From positions 1,798,001 to 1,862,000 of the forward strand of contig NZ_CP162010.1 of the NCBI RefSeq assembly GCF_041734645.1: a stretch of 64,000 bases of DNA, read 5' to 3'. Origin of the DNA: Rodentibacter sp901420285 (GTDB lineage: Bacteria > Pseudomonadota > Gammaproteobacteria > Enterobacterales > Pasteurellaceae). A program made the position numbers and the translations under genes. A model generated the notes under the pieces. That model was not told the origin of the DNA. It was given only the letters and a program-made list of their open reading frames with translations, and searched no databases. Positions 18,250-28,100 of this stretch are shown here, piece after piece; position 1 is the first letter of the stretch, and each line of letters opens with the position of its first letter.

Positions 18250-18996
18250 ATGAAAAAAATAGCGATATTAACCGCCCTTTTAGGGGCGATGATATTAACC
18301 GGTTGCGCAAATAAGCAAGCGGAGGGCGAACGCAAAGATTCGCTAGAAGGTTTTAACCGCACCATGTGGAAATTCAATTATAACGTGATGGATCGCTATG
18401 TATTGGAACCGGCGGCAAAGGGTTGGCACGATTATGTGCCGGCTCCGATAAGTGGCGGCTTGTCCAATATGGCGAACAATTTGGACGAGCCGGTCAGTTT
18501 CGTGAACCGTTTAATTGAAGGCGAGCCGAAAAAGGCGTTCGTCCATTTTAACCGCTTTTGGATTAATACGGTGTTCGGTATAGGCGGTTTATTTGATTTC
18601 GCCGCTGCCAGCAAGGAACTCCAAGTGTATGACCAACGCGGTTTTGGCGAAACCTTGGGGAGTTACGGCCTAGAACCCGGCGCTTACATGGTGTTGCCGA
18701 TTTATAATGCGACCACACCGCGCCAATTAACCGGTGCAGTGGTGGATGCGGCTTATATGTATCCGTTTTGGGAATGGGTAGGCGGCCCTTGGTCGTTAGT
18801 CAAATACGGCGTTCAAACATTGGATACGCGTGCGAAAAACTTGAATAACACCGAGTTATTACGCCAAGCGCAAGATCCTTACGTCACCTTCCGTGAAGCA
18901 TATCTCCAAAACTTAGAATTTAAAGTAAACGACGGTAAAGCAACCGACAACTCGCAAAAGGAATTGTCCGACGATGTGCTAAAAGAAATTGATTAA
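18250..18996 (+). CDS. mlaA: Outer-membrane lipid-asymmetry lipoprotein MlaA
   Basis: 248-aa lipoprotein (formerly VacJ) of the Mla system, which removes misplaced phospholipid from the outer leaflet. The lipobox is LTGC (Cys19). Family blocks are DSLEGFNRTMWKFN, NNLDEPVSFVNRL, RFWINTVFGIGGLFDFA and LGSYGLEPGAYMVLP. The mlaFEDCB genes are not adjacent, as is usual. It has a putative promoter of its own and ridA follows after 52 bases. Confidence 0.95.
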   Translation: MKKIAILTALLGAMILTGCANKQAEGERKDSLEGFNRTMWKFNYNVMDRYVLEPAAKGWHDYVPAPISGGLSNMANNLDEPVSFVNRLIEGEPKKAFVHFNRFWINTVFGIGGLFDFAAASKELQVYDQRGFGETLGSYGLEPGAYMVLPIYNATTPRQLTGAVVDAAYMYPFWEWVGGPWSLVKYGVQTLDTRAKNLNNTELLRQAQDPYVTFREAYLQNLEFKVNDGKATDNSQKELSDDVLKEID

Positions 18997-19048
18997 CGAA
19001 AAAGTACGGGAAAAATAGCCGTATTTCTTACTACTCAAGGAAATTACT

Positions 19049-19438
19049 ATGACAAAAGTTATTCATACCGAAAAGGCGCCGGCGGCGATCGGTCCTTACG
19101 TGCAAGCGGTGGATTTAGACGATTTAGTCTTCACCTCCGGCCAAATTCCAGTAAATCCTGCCACCAATGCGGTGCCGTCAGGCATCGTCGCGCAAACGCG
19201 CCAGTCATTGGAAAATGTGAAAGCAATTATTGAGCAAGCGGGCTTGACTGCGGCGGATATTGTAAAAACCACGGTTTTTGTGAAAGACTTGAACGATTTT
19301 GCGGCAGTGAATACGGAATATGAGCGCTTCTTCAAAGAAAACCATCACCCGAACTTCCCGGCGCGCTCTTGTGTGGAAGTTGCGCGTTTGCCGAAAGATG
19401 TGGGATTAGAAATCGAAGCGATTGCACGCCGAAAATAA
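19049..19438 (+). CDS. ridA: 2-iminobutanoate/2-iminopropanoate deaminase RidA
   Basis: 129-aa YjgF/YER057c/UK114 protein; hydrolyses reactive enamine/imine intermediates released by PLP enzymes such as threonine dehydratase. Seen: AIGPYVQAV, FTSGQIPVNP, and FPARSCVEVARLPKD with the catalytic Arg. Trimeric in known homologues. A one-mismatch form of the 12-mer (caatgcggtgcc) occurs near 19165. Confidence 0.95.
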   Translation: MTKVIHTEKAPAAIGPYVQAVDLDDLVFTSGQIPVNPATNAVPSGIVAQTRQSLENVKAIIEQAGLTAADIVKTTVFVKDLNDFAAVNTEYERFFKENHHPNFPARSCVEVARLPKDVGLEIEAIARRK

Positions 19439-19476
19439 CCAAAGCATTGTTTTCGAATCTTTTTTAGACAAGCGGC

Positions 19477-19505
19477 TTTACAAGAAAATCGATTCACTCT
19501 ATAAT
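19477..19505 (+). promoter_or_regulatory. Promoter of the rplJL-rpoBC operon
   Basis: TTTACA (19477-19482), 17-base spacer, perfect TATAAT (19500-19505). It lies immediately upstream of the structured L10 leader, so transcription starts near 19512. Confidence 0.85.
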
Positions 19506-19544
19506 TGCGCGTCTTTGTTATGGCTTTAAGCCATAACCCAATTT

Positions 19545-19719
19545 CTGGTTGGTGCTTGACCTATTCAAGCCCCGTCCAAGACCGTAGGGGAGCAATCTTA
19601 ATAAGCCTACGTAGATGGTGTACAGAATAAGAATTTTTCTTGCTTCTGGGCACCGAAGTCGTCCTGGTCTTAGGATTAGGTAAATTAATTCCGAGAAATC
19701 GGAGTGTATTCAGGAGCTA
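19545..19719 (+). ncRNA. Ribosomal protein L10 mRNA leader
   Basis: The about 215-base region between promoter and rplJ contains the conserved leader blocks ggttggtgcttgacc, ccgtccaagaccgtagggg, ggcaccgaagtcgtcctggt and the tail before the ribosome site aggag (19712-19716). In gamma-proteobacteria, L10(L12)4 binds this leader and represses its own translation. This is pattern recognition; a covariance search would settle the exact limits. Confidence 0.8.
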
Positions 19720-19726
19720 AAAGCCA

Positions 19727-20218
19727 ATGGCATTAAATCTTCAAGACAAACAAGCAATTGTTGCTGAAGTAAATGAAGCAGCCAAAGGTGCACTTTCAGC
19801 AGTTATCGCGGATTCACGCGGCGTAACTGTTGAAAAAATGACTGAATTACGTAAATCAGCACGTGAAGCTGGCGTGACAATGCGCGTTGTACGTAACACC
19901 TTGTTACGTCGTGCAGTTGAAGGCACAGATTACGAATGCTTGAAAGATACGTTTGTAGGTCCAACACTTATCGCATTCTCTAACGAACATCCGGGTGCAG
20001 CAGCTCGTTTATTCAAAGAGTTTGCTAAAGCGAACGATAAGTTTGAAATTAAAGGTGCAGCCTTTGAAGGTAAAATCCAAGATGTTGAATTCTTGGCAAC
20101 ATTACCAACTTACGAAGAAGCGATTGCACGTTTAATGGGCACAATGAAAGAAGCAGCGGCAGGCAAACTTGTACGCACTTTTGCGGCATTACGCGACAAA
20201 TTACAAGAAGCAGCTTAA
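19727..20218 (+). CDS. rplJ: Ribosomal protein L10
   Basis: 163 aa, base of the ribosomal stalk, binding 23S rRNA and the L7/L12 dimers through its C-terminal helix. Typical blocks are ALNLQDKQAIVAEVNEAAKG, RVVRNTLLRRAVEGT and FVGPTLIAFSNEHPG. First gene of the operon after the autoregulatory leader. Codon use is strongly biased, as in other highly expressed genes. Confidence 0.98.
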   Translation: MALNLQDKQAIVAEVNEAAKGALSAVIADSRGVTVEKMTELRKSAREAGVTMRVVRNTLLRRAVEGTDYECLKDTFVGPTLIAFSNEHPGAAARLFKEFAKANDKFEIKGAAFEGKIQDVEFLATLPTYEEAIARLMGTMKEAAAGKLVRTFAALRDKLQEAA

Positions 20219-20272
20219 TAATTAAGCGTTTCTTACTTCATTTAACTTTATTTATTTTAGGAATTGATTGTT

Positions 20273-20644
20273 ATGTCATTAACTAACGAACAAATCATTG
20301 AAGCGATTGCTTCTAAAACTGTAACAGAAATCGTTGAATTAATCGCAGCGATGGAAGAGAAATTCGGTGTATCAGCAGCGGCAGCAGTAGCGGCAGCTCC
20401 AGCAGCAGGTGGTGCAGCGGCAGCAGAAGAAAAAACTGAATTCGACGTAGTTCTTAAATCTGCAGGTGCTAACAAAGTAGCAGTAATCAAAGCAGTGCGC
20501 GGCGCAACAGGTTTAGGCTTAAAAGAAGCTAAAGATTTAGTTGAATCCGCTCCGGCTAACTTAAAAGAAGGCGTTTCTAAAGAAGAAGCTGAAGCACTTA
20601 AGAAAGAATTAGAAGAAGCCGGTGCAGAAGTAGAAATTAAATAA
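20273..20644 (+). CDS. rplL: Ribosomal protein L7/L12
   Basis: 123 aa, the multicopy stalk protein that recruits translation factors. N-terminal dimerisation part (SLTNEQIIEAI), Ala-rich hinge (about residues 35-52), then the C-terminal domain with KVAVIKAVRGATGLGLKEAK. ATG 20273 is chosen over the frame extension at 20264 because it gives the universal MSLTNEQ start. Confidence 0.98.
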   Translation: MSLTNEQIIEAIASKTVTEIVELIAAMEEKFGVSAAAAVAAAPAAGGAAAAEEKTEFDVVLKSAGANKVAVIKAVRGATGLGLKEAKDLVESAPANLKEGVSKEEAEALKKELEEAGAEVEIK

Positions 20645-20969
20645 TTTTAATTTCTTTATGCCCTGTTCTTCAGGCTCAATGGCTGGTGGTTTTTCCATCA
20701 GCCATTTTGTGCTATCAAAGTCTTATAAAAATAATTCAAGATAGCCATAAAAACAGATAGTTATTTTCCGTTTAATAATATCTGTTTCCACTCGAATTAA
20801 TCGCCAATCATGTTAATTTGAGTAGCCCGCTACAGAAGTAAGGTTCAGAGTGCGGTTTCTGAAAACGGTGTCCATACTTTGGTATAAGTTAAAACTCGAA
20901 AAAATTCGACGGCTCTTTTTTGCTTGTATCAACTCGGTCTCACTAAAATTGATAGAGGAAAACCAACCA
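20645..20969 (+). other. rplL-rpoB intergenic region (325 bases)
   Basis: Contains the attenuator hairpin at 20678-20708. The remainder is A/T-rich without recognisable genes. The open frame in it, which would extend rpoB upstream by 40 residues, is not supported by homology. In enterobacteria the equivalent region holds an RNase III processing site; none was identified with certainty here. Confidence 0.6.
20678..20708 (+). terminator. rplL-rpoB attenuator hairpin
   Basis: A 12-bp stem (aatggctggtgg with ccatcagccatt, one G-U) around a five-T loop, followed by ttgtg. It has the position and form of the partial terminator that lowers rpoBC transcription relative to rplJL. Confidence 0.75.
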
Positions 20970-23900
20970 ATGGGTCTCTCCTATTCTGAGAAAAAACGAA
21001 TTCGTAAAGACTTCGGCAAACGCCCGCAAGTTTTAAACGTACCTTATTTATTAACCATTCAATTAGATTCTTTTGACAAATTTATTCAGAAAGATCCGGA
21101 AGGCCAACAAGGTTTAGAAGCAGCTTTCCGTTCAGTATTTCCAATCGTTAGTAACAACGGTTACACCGAACTCCAGTACGTAGATTACCGTCTTGAAGAG
21201 CCGGAATTTGATGTACGTGAGTGTCAAATCCGCGGCTCAACCTACGCAGCGGGTTTACGCGTGAAATTACGTCTAGTGACATACGATAAAGAATCCTCCT
21301 CACGCGTCGTTAAAGATATCAAAGAAAATGAAGTTTACATGGGCGAAATCCCGTTAATGACGAACAACGGTACTTTTGTCATTAACGGTACCGAGCGCGT
21401 TATCGTTTCACAATTACATCGTAGCCCAGGTGTATTCTTTGATTCTGACAAAGGTAAAACCCATTCTTCAGGTAAAGTGCTTTATAACGCACGTATTATT
21501 CCTTACCGCGGTTCATGGTTAGATTTTGAATTTGACCCAAAAGATAACTTGTATGCACGTATCGACCGCCGCCGTAAATTGCCGGCAACCATTATTCTTC
21601 GCGCACTAGGTTACACAACCGAAGAAATCTTGAATTTATTCTTCGATAAAGTCACTTTTGAAATTACCGACAATAAATTGTTAATGACACTAATACCGGA
21701 ACGTTTACGTGGCGAAACAGCAATTTTTGATATTGAAGCAAACGGTAAAGTGTATGTTGAACGCGGTCGTCGTATTACTGCGCGTCACATCAAGGCGTTA
21801 GAAAAAGATAAAATCACTCAAGTGGTTGTACCTACCGAATATATCGTGGGCAAAGTAGCGGCAAAAGATTACGTGGATTTAGAATCCGGCGAAATCGTTT
21901 GCCCGGCAAACGGTGAGATTTCTTTGGAAACCTTAGCGAAACTTGCACAAGCCGGTTACACCACCGTTGAAACCCTCTTTACCAATGACTTGGATTACGG
22001 CCCGTATATTTCTGAAACCTTACGGGTTGACCCGACTTACGATAAAGTCAGCGCATTATATGAAATTTATCGCATGATGCGCCCAGGCGAACCACCGACA
22101 CCGGAATCTTCCGAAGCCTTGTTCCATAACTTGTTCTTCTCTCCGGAGCGTTATGATTTATCTGCGGTAGGTCGTATGAAATTCAACCGCTCTTTAAACA
22201 TTCCGGAAGGTGTCGGTAGCGGCATTTTAAGCAATGAAGACATCATTGCGGTCATGCGTAAACTTATCGATATCCGTAACGGTCGTGGTGAAGTGGACGA
22301 TATCGACCACTTGGGCAACCGTCGTATCCGTTCTGTGGGCGAAATGGCGGAAAACCAATTCCGCATCGGTTTGGTGCGAGTAGAAAGAGCGGTCAAAGAA
22401 CGCTTATCTTTAGGCGATTTAGATACGATTACCCCACAAGATTTAATTAACCCAAAACCAATTTCTGCGGCAGTGAAAGAATTCTTTGGTTCTTCACAAC
22501 TTTCGCAATTTATGGACCAAAACAACCCATTGTCAGAAGTGACGCACAAGCGTCGTATTTCTGCATTAGGTCCGGGCGGTTTAACACGAGAACGTGCAGG
22601 CTTTGAAGTGCGTGACGTACACAACACCCACTATGGTCGTTTGTGTCCAATCGAAACCCCTGAAGGTCCAAACATCGGTTTGATCAACTCTCTTTCTGCG
22701 TTCGCGCGTACAAACGATTACGGTTTCTTAGAAACCCCATATCGTAAAGTGGTGGATGGTCAAGTAACCGAAGAAATTGAATACTTATCTGCCATCGATG
22801 AAGCCAACTATATCATCGCACAGGCAAACTCAAATCTTGATGAAAACAATCGCTTTACTGATGCCTTCGTAACGGCACGTGGTGAGCGTGGTGAATCAGG
22901 CTTATACAAACCTGAAGATATTCACTATATGGACGTTTCAACCCAACAAGTGGTATCTGTGGCGGCAGCGTTAATTCCGTTCCTTGAGCACGACGATGCG
23001 AACCGTGCATTGATGGGAGCGAACATGCAACGTCAAGCCGTGCCGACTTTACGTGCGGATAAACCATTAGTCGGTACCGGTATGGAAAAACCAATCGCGT
23101 TAGACTCCGGTGTTGCGGTGGTCGCAAAACGTGGTGGTACCGTTCAATATGTGGATGCGTCACGTATCGTGATTAAAGTAAACGAAGACGAAACCATAGC
23201 CGGCGAAGCGGGTATTGATATCTATAATTTAATCAAATACACCCGTTCCAACCAAAACACCTGTATCAACCAAATTCCTTGTGTGAACTTGGGTGATCCG
23301 ATTAATCGTGGTGAAGTATTGGCAGATGGCCCTTCAACGGATTTAGGTGAATTGGCGTTAGGTCAAAACATTCGCGTAGCGTTCATGCCTTGGAATGGTT
23401 ATAACTTCGAAGACTCCATGTTAGTGTCTGAGCGCGTCGTTCAACAAGATCGTTTCACCACTATCCACATTCAAGAATTATCTTGTGTGGCGCGTGATAC
23501 CAAGTTAGGTGCGGAAGAAATCACGGCGGATATTCCAAACGTGGGTGAATCTGCCTTAAGCAAACTTGATGAGTCCGGTATTGTTTATGTGGGTGCGGAA
23601 GTGAAAGGTGGTGACATCTTAGTGGGTAAAGTGACCCCTAAAGGCGAAACCCAATTAACACCGGAAGAAAAATTGTTACGTGCCATCTTCGGTGAAAAAG
23701 CATCAGACGTGAAAGATTCCTCATTACGTGTGCCAAACAGCGTAACCGGTACGGTCATTGACGTACAAGTCTTCACTCGCGACGGCGTGGAAAAAGACAA
23801 ACGTGCGTTAGAAATTGAAGAAATGCAATTAAAACAAGCGAAGAAAGACCTTTCTGACGAATTAGAAATCTTAGAAGCGGGTTTATTCGCGCGTGTTCGC

Positions 23901-24998
23901 AATCTCCTTGTCAACAGTGGCGTGGATGCGGTGCTGTTGGACAACCTCGAGCGCACCAAATGGTTAGAACAAACCATCGCAGACGAAGAAAAACAAAACC
24001 AATTAGAACAACTTGCCGAGCAATACGAAGAACTTCGCAAAGAGTTTGAACACAAACTTGAAGTAAAACGTAAGAAAATCATCAAAGGCGATGATCTTGC
24101 GCCGGGCGTGTTGAAAGTGGTGAAAGTTTATCTTGCGGTGAAACGTCAAATCCAACCGGGTGATAAAATGGCGGGTCGTCACGGTAACAAAGGTGTTATC
24201 TCGAAAATCAACCCGGTTGAAGATATGCCATACGATGAAAATGGCCAGCCGGTTGAAATCGTATTGAACCCGTTGGGCGTGCCGTCTCGTATGAACATCG
24301 GCCAGATCTTAGAAACCCACTTAGGTTTAGCGGCGAAAGGTATTGGTGATCAGATCAATGCGATGCTCAAACAAAAACAAGAAGTGGAAAAACTTCGCAG
24401 CTATATGCAAAAAGCGTATGACTTGGGTAACGGTTCACAAAAAGTGGATTTAAGCACTTTCACCAACGAAGAAATCTTACGTTTAGCGGAAAACTTGCGC
24501 AAAGGTTTACCGGTGGCAACGCCGGTGTTCGACGGTGCGGACGAAGCGGAAATCAAAGAGTTATTAAAACTCGGCGGCTTACCGACTTCCGGTCAAATCA
24601 CCTTATATGACGGCCGTACCGGTGAGAAATTCGAGCGTCCGGTAACCGTAGGTTATATGTATATGCTCAAATTGAACCACTTGGTGGATGACAAAATGCA
24701 CGCACGTTCAACCGGTTCTTATAGCCTTGTTACCCAACAACCGTTGGGCGGTAAAGCGCAATTCGGTGGTCAACGTTTCGGTGAGATGGAAGTTTGGGCA
24801 CTTGAAGCTTATGGTGCAGCTTATACCTTACAAGAAATGTTAACCGTGAAATCCGATGATGTGAATGGTCGTACGAAGATGTATAAAAACATCGTCAGCG
24901 GCAACCAACATATGGATCCGGGCACGCCGGAATCTTTCAACGTAATTATGAAAGAAATCCGTTCACTTGGTTTAAATATCGAGTTAGATGAAGAGTAA
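20970..24998 (+). CDS. rpoB: RNA polymerase beta subunit
   Basis: 1342 aa, equal to E. coli RpoB. Start ATG 20970 (MGLSYSEKKRIRKDFGKRP) follows agagga; an open extension to 20850 is non-homologous. The rifampicin region is intact wild type (SQLSQFMDQNNPLSEVTHKR), and the conserved active-site segments (GDKMAGRHGNKG, NPLGVPSRMNIGQ) are present. It is separated from rpoC by 152 bases holding REP-like hairpins and an uptake-signal pair. Confidence 0.99.
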   Translation: MGLSYSEKKRIRKDFGKRPQVLNVPYLLTIQLDSFDKFIQKDPEGQQGLEAAFRSVFPIVSNNGYTELQYVDYRLEEPEFDVRECQIRGSTYAAGLRVKLRLVTYDKESSSRVVKDIKENEVYMGEIPLMTNNGTFVINGTERVIVSQLHRSPGVFFDSDKGKTHSSGKVLYNARIIPYRGSWLDFEFDPKDNLYARIDRRRKLPATIILRALGYTTEEILNLFFDKVTFEITDNKLLMTLIPERLRGETAIFDIEANGKVYVERGRRITARHIKALEKDKITQVVVPTEYIVGKVAAKDYVDLESGEIVCPANGEISLETLAKLAQAGYTTVETLFTNDLDYGPYISETLRVDPTYDKVSALYEIYRMMRPGEPPTPESSEALFHNLFFSPERYDLSAVGRMKFNRSLNIPEGVGSGILSNEDIIAVMRKLIDIRNGRGEVDDIDHLGNRRIRSVGEMAENQFRIGLVRVERAVKERLSLGDLDTITPQDLINPKPISAAVKEFFGSSQLSQFMDQNNPLSEVTHKRRISALGPGGLTRERAGFEVRDVHNTHYGRLCPIETPEGPNIGLINSLSAFARTNDYGFLETPYRKVVDGQVTEEIEYLSAIDEANYIIAQANSNLDENNRFTDAFVTARGERGESGLYKPEDIHYMDVSTQQVVSVAAALIPFLEHDDANRALMGANMQRQAVPTLRADKPLVGTGMEKPIALDSGVAVVAKRGGTVQYVDASRIVIKVNEDETIAGEAGIDIYNLIKYTRSNQNTCINQIPCVNLGDPINRGEVLADGPSTDLGELALGQNIRVAFMPWNGYNFEDSMLVSERVVQQDRFTTIHIQELSCVARDTKLGAEEITADIPNVGESALSKLDESGIVYVGAEVKGGDILVGKVTPKGETQLTPEEKLLRAIFGEKASDVKDSSLRVPNSVTGTVIDVQVFTRDGVEKDKRALEIEEMQLKQAKKDLSDELEILEAGLFARVRNLLVNSGVDAVLLDNLERTKWLEQTIADEEKQNQLEQLAEQYEELRKEFEHKLEVKRKKIIKGDDLAPGVLKVVKVYLAVKRQIQPGDKMAGRHGNKGVISKINPVEDMPYDENGQPVEIVLNPLGVPSRMNIGQILETHLGLAAKGIGDQINAMLKQKQEVEKLRSYMQKAYDLGNGSQKVDLSTFTNEEILRLAENLRKGLPVATPVFDGADEAEIKELLKLGGLPTSGQITLYDGRTGEKFERPVTVGYMYMLKLNHLVDDKMHARSTGSYSLVTQQPLGGKAQFGGQRFGEMEVWALEAYGAAYTLQEMLTVKSDDVNGRTKMYKNIVSGNQHMDPGTPESFNVIMKEIRSLGLNIELDEE

Positions 24999-25002
24999 AA
25001 CC

Positions 25003-25068
25003 GTAGGGTGGGCATTCTTGCCCACCAATGAGTTTGAAATTTAAGGCGGGCAAGAATACCCACCCTAC
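25003..25068. repeat. Inverted pair of GTAG-type REP elements between rpoB and rpoC
   Basis: The left unit 25003-25026 begins GTAGGG and folds as ggtgggc-attctt-gcccacc. The right unit 25045-25068 is a diverged copy in the opposite orientation, ending ccctac. The GTAG head plus a GC-rich stem is the form of REP sequences linked to RAYT transposases, and it matches the heads of the REPs around the transposase at 37.3-37.9 kb, though the stem sequence differs. Confidence 0.75.
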
Positions 25069-25081
25069 ATAAAATTCGCCG

Positions 25082-25120
25082 AAGTGCGGTCAAAATTCTC
25101 TGAGATTTTCAACCGCACTT
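25082..25120. repeat. Inverted pair of DNA uptake signal sequences
   Basis: aagtgcggt (25082-25090) and accgcactt (25112-25120) face each other with partly complementary AT-rich arms (caaaat/attttc), giving a hairpin. This is the canonical Pasteurellaceae Hin-type uptake sequence; such pairs often sit downstream of genes. Confidence 0.9.
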
Positions 25121-25150
25121 TAAACCTTTAACTCCGACAGGAGAACATTT

Positions 25151-28100
25151 GTGAAAGACTTAGTTAAGTTTTTAAAAGCACAGTCAAAAACCAGTGAAGA
25201 TTTTGATGTGATTAAAATTGGGTTAGCCTCACCGGATATGATCCGTTCTTGGTCATTTGGTGAAGTGAAAAAACCTGAAACCATTAACTACCGTACGTTC
25301 AAACCTGAACGTGACGGTCTTTTCTGTGCACGTATTTTCGGGCCGGTAAAAGATTACGAATGTTTATGTGGTAAATATAAACGTTTGAAACACCGTGGTG
25401 TGATTTGTGAAAAATGTGGCGTTGAAGTCACCCAAACTAAAGTTCGTCGTGAACGTATGGGGCATATCGAACTTGCTTCCCCTGTGGCGCACATTTGGTT
25501 CTTAAAATCATTGCCATCCCGTATCGGTTTACTTTTAGATATGCCATTGCGCGATATCGAACGTGTACTTTATTTTGAAATGTACATCGTGACCGAACCG
25601 GGTATGACAGATTTAGAACGCGGTCAATTATTAACTGAAGAACAATACCTTGACGCTGAAGATCGTTGGCAAGATGAATTTGAAGCGAAAATGGGTGCGG
25701 AAGCCATTCAAGATTTATTAAAAGGTATGGATCTTGAAGTGGAATGCGAAAAATTACGTGAAGAATTACAAGAAACCAATTCTGAAACCAAACGTAAAAA
25801 AATCACTAAACGCTTAAAATTATTAGAAGCATTCGTTCAATCAGGCAATAAACCTGAATGGATGGTAATGACCGTATTACCGGTTCTTCCACCGGATTTA
25901 CGTCCATTAGTACCACTTGATGGCGGTCGTTTTGCGACTTCAGATTTGAACGATTTATATCGTCGTGTCATCAACCGTAACAACCGTTTAAAACGTTTAT
26001 TAGATTTAATTGCGCCGGATATTATCGTACGTAACGAAAAACGGATGTTACAAGAATCCGTGGATGCCTTATTAGATAACGGTCGTCGCGGTCGTGCTAT
26101 CACCGGTTCTAATCGTCGTCCGTTAAAATCATTAGCGGATATGATTAAAGGTAAACAAGGTCGTTTCCGTCAAAACTTACTTGGTAAACGTGTGGATTAC
26201 TCCGGTCGTTCTGTAATCACCGTAGGTCCATACCTTCACTTACACCAATGCGGTTTGCCAAAGAAAATGGCATTGGAATTATTCCGTCCGTTTATCTACG
26301 CAAAATTAGAAAGCCGTGGTTATGCCACCACCATTAAAGCCGCGAAGAAAATGGTTGAACGTGAAGACGCTATCGTTTGGGATATTCTTGCAGAAGTGAT
26401 TCGCGAGCACCCAATTCTGTTGAACCGTGCGCCAACACTTCACCGTTTGGGTATTCAAGCCTTTGAACCAATCTTAATTGAAGGTAAAGCAATTCAATTA
26501 CACCCACTCGTTTGTGCGGCGTTTAACGCGGACTTCGATGGTGACCAAATGGCGGTACACGTTCCATTAACGTTAGAAGCGCAATTAGAAGCGCGTGCGT
26601 TGATGATGTCTACCAACAACGTACTTTCACCGGCGAACGGTGATCCGATTATCGTGCCATCACAAGACGTGGTGTTGGGTCTTTACTATATGACCCGTGA
26701 AAAAGTGAACGGTAAAGGCGAAGGCATGTTATTGCAAGATCCACGCGAAGCGGAAAAAGCCTATCGCACCGGTGAAGCAGAATTACATTCTCGCGTAAAA
26801 GTGCGTATTACCGAATATGTGAAAAATGAAGCCGGCGAATTTGATGCGAAAACCACACTTACCGATACCACAATCGGTCGTGCAATTTTATGGATGATCG
26901 CACCAAAAGGTATGCCATATTCCTTGTTCAACCAAACATTAGGCAAAAAAGCCATTTCAAAACTGATTAACGAAGCCTATCGTCGTTTAGGTTTGAAAGA
27001 AGCGGTCATGTTTGCTGACCATATTATGTACACCGGTTTTGCTTACGCGGCACGTTCCGGCTCATCTGTTGGTATCGACGATATGGTGATCCCGGCGAAG
27101 AAATACGAAATTATTTCTGCAGCAGAAGAAGAAGTGGCTGAAATTCAGGAACAATTCCAATCCGGTCTTGTAACTGCAGGCGAACGCTATAACAAAGTGA
27201 TCGATATCTGGGCGGCCGCGAACGAACGCGTTGCGAAAGCCATGATGGAAAACTTGTCTCAAGAAGAAGTGATCAACCGTGAAGGTAAACCGGAGAAACA
27301 AGCGTCTTTCAACAGCATCTTTATGATGGCGGATTCCGGTGCGCGTGGTTCCGCGGCACAGATTCGTCAGCTAGCGGGTATGCGTGGTTTGATGGCGCGT
27401 CCGGATGGTTCAATCATCGAAACCCCAATCACCGCGAACTTCCGTGAAGGTTTGAACGTATTACAGTACTTTATTTCAACCCATGGTGCGCGTAAAGGTC
27501 TGGCGGACACCGCATTGAAAACAGCAAACTCCGGTTACTTAACCCGTCGTTTAGTTGACGTGGCGCAAGACTTAGTGATCATCGAAGACGACTGTGGTAC
27601 ACACGAAGGCTTAGTGATGACCCCATTAATCGAAGGTGGTGATGAAAAAGTACCACTTCGCGAATTGGTGTTAGGTCGTGTGGTAGCGGAAGACATCTTA
27701 AAACCGGGGACAGAAGAAGTTTTAATTCCACGTAACACCTTATTAGATGAAAAACTCTGTGATGTGTTAGATGAAAACTCCGTGGACAGCGTGAAAGTAC
27801 GTTCTGTTGTAACCTGTGATACCGACTTCGGTGTGTGTGCGAAATGTTACGGTCGTGACCTTGCACGTGGTCACCTTATCAACCAAGGTGAAGCAGTGGG
27901 CGTTATCGCGGCACAATCTATCGGTGAACCGGGTACACAGTTAACCATGCGTACGTTCCACATTGGTGGTGCGGCATCTGCAGCAGCTAAAGAGTCTAGC
28001 GTACAGGTGAAAAATACCGGTACATTACACTTAATGAACGCGAAATTTGTAACTAATGACGAAGGCAAATTAGTTTTAACTTCTCGTAACACAGAATTAA

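Noticed and set aside
20850..20969. N-terminal extension of rpoB by 40 residues
   Set aside because: The extension is unlike any RpoB; ATG 20970 has a good ribosome site and gives the length of 1342 aa.
22151..22627. 158-aa minus-strand open frame inside rpoB
   Set aside because: Shadow of rpoB codon bias; no homology signs, no ribosome site.
23585..24085. 166-aa minus-strand open frame inside rpoB
   Set aside because: Rich in Ser, Cys and Phe from antisense of Glu/Lys-rich coding sequence; not a gene.
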